64,000 bases of DNA. Source: Lepisosteus oculatus (Eukaryota; Chordata; Actinopteri; Semionotiformes; Lepisosteidae). The position numbers were made by a program, and so were the translations under genes. The stretch spans positions 4,327,605 to 4,391,604 of the forward strand of contig NC_090716.1 in the NCBI RefSeq assembly GCF_040954835.1, read 5' to 3'. A model generated the notes under the pieces. That model was not told where the DNA came from. It worked only from the letters and a program-made list of their open reading frames with translations, and made no database searches. Below are positions 36,761-48,900 of the stretch, piece by piece; position 1 is the stretch's first letter, and each line of letters opens with the position of its first letter.

Positions 36761-38837
36761 AAGGAAGGTTGGACTGCAGGAGTCCGCTTACAACTCCTCA
36801 CGCTCGGCGTTCGCTCAGAGTTTGTCCACTGGCCCGGACCGCAAGAATAATTTCCGATTCCAGATCAGGCAAGGCAAATGACACAAACTAACTGGCAATT
36901 CTAATAAAAATGAACAATATACAGCCAGCATTAAATTGTGGCTCAATGGAGATGACTCAAAAGAGGGTAACTGCAAAGGCCTAGTGTCCAATCCAGAAGG
37001 GAACCCACTTAAACCGTTTCTGTGTGTGTTAGCTAATCTCCCAGCTCTCTTGCGGTAACTGAGAAGGACACTCACTTATACAACACAGTTCATGTTGACA
37101 AAATTTAATTTCCCTTTCAGACAGAGAGGCAAAGGGTTCAACTGCAGAGCGTCATTAGTATCACACTTGGCAAGGCCTGTAAATAAGCCCTTCCTATACA
37201 AAATCTTCCTATACATTAAGCAAAAACTTGTATCTATGATCAATTGCATACAAACTATATCACGTTTCAGAACATAACTGGATAAATAAACATTTCACAT
37301 TAGTAATCCTTCACTTAAAATGTTTTTTTTATTTACACAAAGGGATTGTGATGGGTGGAATAATGAACAATTGAGAAATAATTATGTTAGATGGCAGCCA
37401 CACTTACTAGTGCTTTACAGACTCAAATGCTGGCTTTTTGACACAAATCAAAAACATTCAAAACCATGGCTCACTTTTAACCAAAGTGTACAAAGAAAAA
37501 CACTCCTCTAGAAACCTGTTCACAGAATGCAGATCGTCATGTTGAGTGGAAGAGGCAGGCTTTGTTTAATAGCCTCCCAGATGACTTTCACACACTGCTT
37601 TATACCCGATATTTCCCAATAAGCTTTTGCAATTCTAGGGTTTTTATGAACATTTAAGTGATTTCATAGCTTTAGGGACTTGAATGTGCCTCACTTTCAC
37701 ACGGTGCTATAGTACAAAAAGACATCCACTTAGAATAGACTACCAGATGGACACTGGTTAATGAACATTATAAACTGAAGTTTCATTAGATCCAAGAGCC
37801 ACTTAATAAGCCACCTCAAGTCCTTGCTGTGCTAGCTGGCATTAGTGGTCTTCATTGTCACTAATTATAGCAAATGTATAATGGAACTCTACCACATGCG
37901 TTATCAAATAAGTAGCGGACAGCATTCTATGTGTCCATAGACGACTGATTTATGAAGTACCTTTAAAGTCTCTGTCCTTATTTTTCTTGTACTGAAAGGT
38001 GCTTTTCATTTACAGTGATACAGAAACACACTCTCACAAATAAACTAGGAAAGCCAACCTTTGTTTAGCCACTGAAAATGCTCCAGATTTTAAAATTGCT
38101 CTTCACCATTATTTTTTAGTAATACTTCACTGTCTGTTAGGCCAATCTTAATACAACACTACCAAATGTCCACATTGTGAAGCATGTTGGTAAAATGTTT
38201 GCCAATTTAAAGTCACATATCCTATTTTGCAGTGTAGCAAGGTCTGTTTTCAATTAACATCTGCAATTCTTAAGCAGTAAAAAATACTTTATTTCTAATT
38301 AAAAAATATTCCCATAGAATTAATCCAGAGTTATTACATGCACAAAATGAAATTAACTTAACTGTGTGACAATATAAATAAAAGACTGCAACTGCAATCT
38401 GATTTACGTAAATACACAACAAAACCAAAGCAAGGAGATTTTCATTTTTGCATGGATCACACAGAATATCTCTTGGTAACCACGTTACTGATGACATGGA
38501 TTCAGACTGCCCTGTTCTTGAACATATTTGACTTCACAAGCTTGAATGTGTTTGTTGGACAAATGTACCAACAAGTGATTTTTTGATTGGTGCTTGCACT
38601 TTTACAACAAAGCACAACACTGCACATATGATTGATGTTCAGTTTTTGATTTGTTGTAGTGGCCAAATACTGTTAGGAAACCTACTTTTGGCTAATAAAA
38701 TCACTTCTGCTTCTAGGCATCCTCTTCAAGCCCATACCTGCATTAGATATTTCTTAAGGTTGACTTTCCTTTACAAAAATTCAAAACACAGAAAAAATGA
38801 CAAATCAAGATAGTTATCCAACGGACTGACTTTCTAT

Positions 38838-38850
38838 TATATATATATAT
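38838..38850 (+). repeat. (AT)n microsatellite
   Basis: Short TA/AT run in the presumed ATG13 3' flank. Confidence 0.5.
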
Positions 38851-39916
38851 ACATTCTATATACTGTATAGGATGGGTGAGGCATTTTTAAAATAGCTTGT
38901 CAGGTTTATTATACAACATAATCATGCTATATTAACAAGGCCTGGGGTAGGAAAGGAAACGGCATTTCAATGAGACTTCAATGAGGAAAAGTGCAAAATG
39001 TTCTAAGGCTAAAAAGCACACCAGTCCTTGCAATAAAGCACAAAACTGTAACATCATATTATTTTCTAACATGATGATTCATAAGCAATGTAGTGCATTT
39101 TCTACATCTTCGTGATCTACTGTGACTGAGACCCCTGGCATGTGTCTTTGGGCTAGAGATGGGAGCGATTCAATTTAAAAGGTCAGATTTCCTGTTTTTG
39201 CAAACCAAACCACTATAGAAACAGCAAGAACGTTTCTCTTTAGCCCTTTGCAATGAACATGAACCTCAGCCGCACACAAAACATACCTCTTTCTCACAAA
39301 TTATTAACATTTAAAGTGACAATGTCCAGTCTCTCTTCCACAGCTTTCTACATTCAAGGACTGCCTTGTTTGTCTGCTGTTTCACTCCAGTACATGTTCA
39401 GGTAACGTTTCATTGTTGCATATGAAAAATAAAAGAAAACTGTGACCACCTCCATGAAAACTATGAAGGTCTCTTCAACTGCTAAATAAAACTGTTTAGA
39501 GAAGAGCTTCAGTATTTACATTTGGAATAAATACTTACAAATTCTACCTTTCAAAAAGAGTACGAATTTGAGCCATGCCCACAGCTGAATTGCTAGTTTT
39601 AAAAGAAGTGTGTTAACTCTTTACAGCTCTAGCAAAAGGGACACATAATGGATAAAATTTTTGCTGACTCTGATAAGACATAGGTGACATTATACACCAA
39701 AGATCAGTAATTAATTGTCAACCATTGCTGGTTGCGCTGGGGATGTTTAAAAAATAAACAGAAGAAAAAAAGCTGCCCCCACTCCCAATTTGTCCCAAAA
39801 ATCACGGTAATCAAACTCGGACAAGCTTCTGCTCCAGTAGGTCTGCAGATCATCTTTTTGGCATGAAGTGAAAAAACATGACAGGAGTGTCTAATATGAT
39901 CTGATCTTATCTGATC

Positions 39917-42900
39917 TTACTGCAGGGTCTCTACAAAAGCATCAAATTCGTCAATGTTCTTCTCGTACATGGCCAGCTTCTCGGGCAGAGAGTCCTGCAG
40001 AGAGAGAGAGATTACAGGTCGCTGACTCACAGTAAACTGGCAGCCCTTCCAGATCCGGATTCCATCATGCACTGAGTGGCCAGAACAGCGTGAAACTTGG
40101 GAATTCACCAGAGTCAATAATATGATCATTTTCCAACATGCTTGATTTTCCTTAAGTGCAATTCTTTTTAAAAAAACCTTTTCATTTCTGTTTGTTCATT
40201 TTTATTAATTTGTTCAGGGTATGGCCACTATAACATTCATAAGATACCTACACCATGTCCCTTGTGGGATTTCTGCTAACATGTTTTCCTGGATGCAATG
40301 TGTAACAAGTGCATTTTCTTACCAAGTCTTCTGCCATAGACTGTGCACTGATGTCAATGGAGAGGCTGCTGAGCTGAGGGGGATTCTGGAACTCTCTGTA
40401 AAACGTACCCAGGTCCATAGGAAGGATATCATCCTTGGAAAAGGCAGGCTTCTGAAACAAGGACAACAAATGTAGATAATAATAATTAATAATTGCTTAC
40501 ACTTATATGTTGCTTTTCTGGACACTCCACTCAAAGCGCTTTACAGGTAATGGGGATCCCCTCCACCCCCACCAGTGTGCAGCCCCACCTGGATGATGCG
40601 ACGGCAGCCATAGTCCGCCAGAACGCTCCCCACACACCAGCTCTCAGTGGGGAGGAGAGTAGAGTAATGAAGCCAATTCATAGATGGGGATTATTAGGAG
40701 GCCATGATTGGTAAGGGCCAGGGGGAAATTTGGCCAGGACGCCGGGGTCACATCCTTACTCTTATCGAGAAACGCCCTGGGATTTTTAATGACACAGAGA
40801 GTCAGGATCTCGGTTTTACGTCTCATCCGATAATGTATCTGCAGGGTCCGGTGGAGAAGAAACCTTTTTGTGGATGTGTATGTCAGAGAGTAATTATTAC
40901 ATTGGAGGCATTCACTAGGAAGGACCATGTGATACATTCTGAACAGTTCTCACATGGGATGGGAAAGTGTTAACTAACAGGGTAAACAAAAAAAAGGACA
41001 TTTTGTGATGCATCTCCAAGGGTTGTTTAGTCTAAAGCCAACACTTGACATGGCACAAAGCTCACGTAGGCTAAGGGAAGATGTGGTTTCAGGCTTAAGG
41101 GGAGACTTGAGTGACAGCACTCACAAAATCTACCATGACGAAGTCATCCTGCGTCGGTCCGCTGCTCCCACTGGAGTCGTGGGAGTGCAGGCTGGTCTGC
41201 AGAGGCGATGCTGGCAGCGGAGATTCAGGGGGGTTCACCTGGGAGACAGGATGTAGACCAGTAAAGGCTGAGAAAACAGCATGGAGGGACACGAGGAGAC
41301 CGCAAGGCTCGGAAAGATGTGTACCAGTGCTAAGAAACTACACTGAGTCTCACACCCGTGGCCTTGAGGGCTGTGAGGCCCCCCCGAATAAAAAAGCAAT
41401 CCACAGGAAAGCGGTTCATACATGGTCAAGAAGAGTCAAGACGCTGGCGTAATATTACCCACCATAAGGTCATTTTCTTCCGGGTCAAAAGTCCTTGGAG
41501 CAAACGCAGCAAAAGGCAGATCCAAAGTAGCTGTAGTCACCTATTCAGTCACCAACAAAAGCACATGTCAGTGGTATAAAAGAAAAAAAAACTCATTTCT
41601 AAAAACAGGATTTGAATGTGTTCTAGTATGGATATGTAGTCTTAAATTCACTGAAAACAGAAACCTCCATTGCTCTTTAATCCCATATAGAAAGCTGCAA
41701 CACCCCAATCTGCAACATGTCCTACAATAAAATAACCGCTAAATTATCGCACTAAAAAACTGTCAAGATTTCCACGTTTATCCATCATAGCAATTTTTAT
41801 TTGGGGACATATAAAACAGGGATAAATATACTGAAACTAAAAAGAGTACAAATGCATACTGGTTGGTTGTAGGGAGTCAGGTGCCTGGACTGAACAGGTC
41901 TAACAATTCTGAGCTCTTCCCCTTTTTTCTCCCTCACCTGGGTGGCAGGTTTGTTCACAAAGGCCCCCACTTTCCTTGTAAAGGTGGTCTCCACAAAATC
42001 CGGTGGGGAGGTGCCCTTCGCCTCGCTGCTTCTGGATAAGGGATCCGTCTCCTCCCCACTTCACAGCAGAGAGAGAAAAGAAAGGAAAAGGGCATGCGCA
42101 TCACCCTGTGCTTGGACATTTTACCATGCCTTCCCTTCCTTACAGCTGCCACAGCCGGGACAACAAAGCCAGCTAGATTCTCTGGTGGACTGTAGAGGAG
42201 GGCCTACCTGCTGGAGGGGGTGGCCGGGACTTGCTGAGCAGTGTCTGCTTGGGGGCAGGTGGACGCTCTGCCATGCTCCGCCTGTGCCCCGTGACAAGGC
42301 TGCACCAGGGCCTGGGGCACCCCTCCCTCCTTCCCTGGTATCGCCATCTGGGGACAGAACAGCACAGAGCATCAGACTGCTGCTGCTGCCTGCATTCACT
42401 CTGCCTTACAGTGACTACTGCTGTCCACTGCCGAGACTTTGGAAAGCCATCCCTGAAACTGAAATTAGTGTCTCATGCAACAGACACAGGAGATGTTTAA
42501 TAAAGAAAAAAGGAAACTACCCACGATACTTCAAATTTGATTTCAACTCCGTGTGCGGTGTGCGATTAAAAATAGAGCTGAAGTTAAGATACATCAGTGA
42601 ATCTGTGTTACCTTACAGAAAAACATTATTTATTAATATTAAACTGACCGTGTTAGACTTATTAAACACCTGTGACTTACGCGTGACTCTTGCATTTACC
42701 TGCCGGCCACATGGACCGATAACACAAAGAGCTGGATGTGGGGCAGCAAGCACCCTTATGGGCAAGTACTTATTTCTGGAGCTCATTACCTGGTGGGGAT
42801 GGGCAGCGTTAAAGACAGCAGGATAGCAAAGATCAGCTGTTCCGAGCGCGGGAGGCTGATAGGAAAGACGAGAGCTGTACAGCTGAGAAAGACAGCAGAG

Positions 42901-45900
42901 AGACAGGGGAGACAAAGGCTAAAAAACATAATCGGAAAGAGGCAACAGAGACGGATAAATGATTTTGGAAATTCGTTCAGCATTTCAGAGGTAACGGGAG
43001 AGGTGAGAGGCAGCAGAAGTCATTCTCATTGAATTTGAACTACCTACCCTTCCTGCTACAGCTACAAGACCCGCCGTCTATCAATATTCTCTTACATCTG
43101 CACTACAAAACCTCTTTGGGTTTATAGAAAGTATCTGTCAAAAGGTAGATAGAAAATTGATGGCGACACACTGTTTTGACAGTTTTGAAAACCTACTGGC
43201 AGACTAATGTTGAAAAATGTAGAGTTATTTGAAGGCATTAGCAATTTCAATGTTGAAAGACGAGCCATCGATGTGTTAAGAATTTAATTCATTTAAGCTT
43301 CGTGTTATTAAGCTTAATAGTTAAGTATTCTTTTGAAGATCTGTTACTAGGCAGCGAGAGGAGTCATATTAACAGTGGAAGTGTTGTCCACACGTAATAA
43401 ATCCGCCCACACACTGAACTCACTTGGTGTGAGAAAGCCAACCCCAGCATGGGGACCTTCAGAGTGTCCATCACTGTGGGTTTGAGTGCCTGAGAGTGTG
43501 TCTTACTTAGGGTGGACACACACTATACATAGAGACACACAGAGACAGCAAACAGAGAGAGACGAAAAAAGAGAAAGGAAAGCACAACTTATAAAAAGGA
43601 AAATGTAGAAAATGACATGTGATTTGGTGCTTGGTAATCAAAACATTAACTGTTCATGAATTTCAGAACGTTCACAGGAGGATTTTAAAAATGTGACATG
43701 AAACCAGGTCATCAGATTTAAGGCGATGTAGAAGTAACTTTGTAAGGCATGTTTAATGAATGGCATATCCATACTAGGACACATTCAAATCCAGTTTTGA
43801 AAAACTACATTAGGAGAGTCACACTGTGACTGTGGCACATAATTGTGTGAAACTTAATAGAAAAAAAGGTATTTACAAGAAACTGAGCAAAGATTTCAAA
43901 TCTTTGGAAAATATAGTAGAATGTGACACAGAAATTTAATATATCATAATTAACACGTATATTTTATGTTTACATCACAAATATCCTTCCTTAAATTTAC
44001 CACAGGACTAATAGATGTGTAAGTATATTAGGAACATAAGTACTAGAGGAATCTAACACATTTCCCATCTGCCCAAAACACAATAAGGCTGTCCTTTATG
44101 TCTTTGCACTTAAAAGTTATTTTCTAAATTATAAAGTTATATTAAGTTTGGGCACCTGCATCATCACCTGAATGCAACTACTGATGAGATGAGTGTAAGA
44201 CGGTTCAAAAATGTTTAAGTGAAGTGTTCAAGACGTGCCCCCCAGGGGCTGGTTACCTGGGAGGGGGGAGAGGTGGAGAAGGATGTTGTGCAGACCTCCT
44301 GGGAATCCTCAACTCCGGGATACATCACCCCATCATCTTCACCTGTCGTCCTGGGAAACAAGAGCACAAGGCATCACAACAGCCTGGGCAAAAAGCCTTA
44401 TTTCAGAGATTCAGATTTTCAGGCTGGCAACAAAAGTCAAGCTCAATTTTAATTGTGAAGAACAAACTGTGCGCGTGTTGGCTATTGACATGAAAATGAA
44501 AATGCTCTCACCTGTAGTTGCAAGGGTGCATAGGTCCCATATTGGGGAAGGGGCGGTCAACAAAATGATCTATGATGATCCCCATTATAGGAGCAGTCCT
44601 CTCAAACTGCCTGCAAACAAAAATCAGGAAAAAGAGAAACCGAAATGCTTGAACTAGATTTAAAATACTCCATGGTTTGTGCTTTTCCTTTAAATTCCCC
44701 ATCACCTTCCACATAAATTCAGCAGTTTACTTCTTTGTAGTTATGGCTATAGCTTTCTATGACAGCACAAAAAGTGGCTCTTTGAAAAAGAAATAAGACA
44801 AAAATTAATATCATATTTCCTAAAAACAGAGAGGCAGGCATGAATACCTACTGAAAAATTCACAATATTTTTATTACTTGATTTGTCCCAAAGGTATGAT
44901 ACAGAGTTTGAAAAAAAAAATCTGTGAAAATCTCTTTAAATTTATGACTTCACTTTTTAAAATCCTGCTTAAAAATCCTGATGAATTCTTTAATCTCTCA
45001 GTGAGAGCTAATGGTTTAAACTGTACATCCTGTAAATGCATCACTAATTAAGCATCTTGTATTTCCTTTATCCTCTAATCCAATTTAATAGATGACCCTG
45101 TTCCACACTAACAATGGCCTACAGGGAGGACATTATTAAACCTCCTCTGCACTTTCATTAATCTGCCTTAGGTAACTGTGCTCACAGGTGACCCCTAGGG
45201 GCAGTACAAAGAATTATTTGATAAAAGGTAGATTTACTACAGAAATTACTGAACGTTTTTAAATCCCATTGAACACACAGGTTCAGAAGCCACAGCTCTT
45301 GTTGTGTACTGATACAATCCACTCTAACTACAGTGACTGTCTAGTATTAAGATGTACAACTGAACTAGAGTTCTGTTAAAACTGCAGCAAAAATGAGTTA
45401 ACTAAAAAGCTAAATTCTAAATAGCTGTTCTTCTGTGATTCAGTTTTTTTCCCCATCAGGTTAGAGCTGTAAGACTGACACAAAAAGCTGAGCATGTCAT
45501 GCTTCACAAGTATGAACAAACTCAGTTTAAGCACAGACAGTACTTAGAGGCAGTACCTGGTTGACATAAAAGCCAGATTAGTTCTATAAGCACAGGACAG
45601 AGTGACGGTACCGACTGGAGTCCCGACTATCCCTACACGTACAGTCTGAAACCCTGAGGAAAAAAGAAAACACCAGGACAAAAAATGGTGATTGTCAGAC
45701 AGTAAGACGATTATAAAATAAAAAAAACCACAATGACACAAAAGCCTTAAAAACACTTTTGCGGGATCCCTAGCAGCTCAACCATTAAAGGAGGCCGTCT
45801 GAGTGCACATGGTGTTCTTTAACCTAAATGTCACGGGTTCGAGCTAGGGTCCTGTCATGAGCTGTCCAAGACTGGGAATGTCTAAATGAGAGGCCCTTAA

Positions 45901-48900
45901 CTCAGCAGGGCTCTCAGCAACATGGTGACCCCTGCAGTCTCTCGGGGCACATGCCGGCTGTTATCAGTCAGAGCTGTGCCTCTCCTCTGGCCAGGGCTGT
46001 GGTTCTTGTGGCATGTTGCCAGCAGCTATATTGCCCTACAACACATACCTGCCAGCCCACTAAAGCTCAGCAGGTTGGAGCCTGACCAGTTCCTGGATGG
46101 GAGACTTCCTGGGAAAGCAACGGTTGCTGCTGGAAGAGGTGTTAGTGGGACCAGTTGAGGACGCTCTACCTGGGTCCTAATGCCCCAGTATAGTGATGGG
46201 GACACTATACTGTAAACAAAGGTGCAGTCCTTCGGATGAGGTGTAAAACTGAGGTCCTGACTCTCTGTGGTCATTAAAAATCCCAGAGAGTTTTTCAAAA
46301 AGAGAAGTAGTGTCAACTCTGGTGTCCTGGCCCTGACAGGCCAAACACATTGGGTATACAAAACATGCTTATTCTCAATTTCAATGTGTACGACATGATC
46401 ATAAGTGCAGCGATTATTTCAAGGTTTGGTGAATTAGTAATAAAAGTGTGAGGATACATACTATCGAATAGAAATACTTGGGATATTATAGTTTTGTTTC
46501 GCACTGTATGAAAATTGTAACATTTAACAAAAGATTAAAAAGGATACCTTCTCCAAGCCCTGCAAGTTGCACTTCACCAAAATATATCCTGCAAAAAAAT
46601 AAAACACATATTAAAAAACACAGAAGAAAGAAACCCAATATTAAATTTTAATGCAAAGAGAAACCTATTTGTGACCAAAAATATTTTCCCTCATTTATAG
46701 TGCTTTTATCTCCATCATGTCAATACCATGACAAAATCCAGTTGCATTCCAGGATTTCTGTCAGTTGCAATACAAAAATTAAAAGTCACAGGTCGACATA
46801 GTTCTACTACCTTTACACACTCAAAGGTGCACTTTTATAATGCAGAACTCACTGCATTAAGGGTTCAGAACTCCATGGAAAAGCATTTTAGCCAAATGTT
46901 TGTAGATGTTAAAACCAATTACAATGACACCTGTTCCCACAGGTGTATAAAGTATTTTTACCTGTACAGAATGACATAGTCATGGCCTTGTTTCCTTGAT
47001 AGCTTGTAGGCGGGTGTCACCCTCGTTATAGCCAGCAATGATTTAAGCAGTAGAGACAGTCTGTTGTAAACAGTGTATGACACTTTAATATCTTTATCAC
47101 ACCTGGAAAATAAAGAGTTACATTTTTTATTCAGGGAAGAATAACAAAACATTTTTTAGAATCAGACTGCTTTTCCTTGGCCTTCTTGTAGCCTGGTACA
47201 TTGTTGCTCTTGTATTGTTGCTGTTTTGAAACAATATGTTTAAGATTTCTGAATGGTGATATAACACTGCAGTCTACTTTTACTTTAACAGAACTTCCCA
47301 AAGATTTAGTTAAAACAACATTTCATCTCTTTAGCCATCTTATGTATCAACAATATGAGCTGACTGCAATTTGTGCTCCAAAGGCCATTTAAACTATCCT
47401 TATAGAAGCATCCCTGATGCATCTTCAGATTTAAAACCAAATAAGCCAAACAAAAAAACTGCAATTCAGAAACAAAGTTATTTTGCCAGTTTTACATTCA
47501 GAATATACATTAAAAGGTAGTATATTCCAAAAATAAAATGCATGGTTTACCCCCACCTTTTTAACTTTTCTGTTCGTTGTTAATATTGAAAAGACACATA
47601 ACATACTTCTAAACGAAACAGCTTGAATGGATAATTAGCAGGATAATCAGTATGTTCCCCATGGTCTGCCTCAGAAAATATATTAGCCAAAGCTTCAATA
47701 CAACTATTTAAACATTTATGAAATCATTTATGAGGCAGTAAAAAAACAGCTTACAACTAAGACTTACTTCTCATTCATTTCCAAACACCATGTTTCCAGT
47801 TCCATTGAATCTCCCTATGAATATAACAAGACAAATGACAGATAACCAGTTAAATCCGTTCTGCATAAGAATTATTCTTCAGCATCACAGTCAATCTTAT
47901 CGCAAAGCTGCCCATACATACTTAATAGCTAATTCAAGGATACCAATGTTTAAGCAAACTATAACAGAAAATTAAAAAAAACAAAGTAGTCTAGAACGTT
48001 TCAACAAGGTAGGAAAGAGGTTATGCAACAAAATAAATCATCGATAGTCAGTCTTATTTATGGAAGGCATCATTCTTCAATGAGTTTGCCAAGTGGTTTA
48101 CCAAGACAGCCATGTAGGATAATGGACAAGGACTGAGCTTCACATCTTCATGTCATAGCACATGCTCTACAAACTGAGCTAATCACTCACTCTATGTATT
48201 TTAATGAAATGCGAATTCCCTCATCTTGGTACTGTTCTTATACAAACAAAAAGACCAGTGGACTTCCATTCAAATTCTAAATAGGATGCTGTTGTTGTGC
48301 CCTTGTGCAACCTACAAGCTGCACAGCTTGATCTTGCCATGTGAATGAGTACATTGTTAGGCTGTAACTTCTCAATAAATTAGACTTTCTTCTCAACTGA
48401 TTTTCGTAGTTAAAGGACCCAAATCCATTTAGGGGCAAATGAGGCCTTTTCTGCTTTGACAGCTGTTTTCTTACCTCTGAGGTTTTAAGGGAGATTTCCA
48501 CACACATGGACCTCCCAATTCCTGGAAGCTGACCACCCAGAGCTCTTTTAGCCTCATGGGTAACTTCTGGGATGTCTTTTATTGCTAGATTGAACTGTAA
48601 AGATAAAACGGCACTTTTTTCACTGACAAGACAAAGAACACATTTACCAAAAAAAGCACACAAACACAGCAAACACATACAAACTAAACACTTCAGTTAG
48701 CAGACCTGTAAATTAGGAACTTTAGTGCTCTCCTTTAAAAAAAAACATTCAAGGTAAATTCAAATCTTAAATTAAATCTAGATGTGTAAAATTACTCACA
48801 TTACAGTATCTGGATCAACTGAAAGATGCACGGGCACATGAATAATGAACTTCTTTGGAAATCAATCACTGGAACTGGATATTCCCAATTGATTAAATAT

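Larger units (their letters stand above)
34262..39916. other. Spacer between the SPSB3-like gene and ATG13; candidate promoter and ATG13 3' UTR
   Basis: 35160-35760 is CpG-rich for this window and contains 'cttccgacgtcaagcag'; it is a reasonable place for the SPSB3-like promoter (minus strand), by inference. 35985-36105 and 36430-36760 are repeats. 37000-39916 is AT-rich with no coding exon recognised and probably includes the long ATG13 3' UTR; a possible minus-strand AATAAA is at 38905-38910. Confidence 0.4.

Noticed and set aside
41942-42826. 294-codon plus-strand open frame
   Set aside because: It overlaps three ATG13 exons that are strongly supported on the other strand.
46015-46140. 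5S rRNA gene
   Set aside because: Only part of the 5S sequence is recognisable, with many changes, and it continues into a SINE body shared by other copies.
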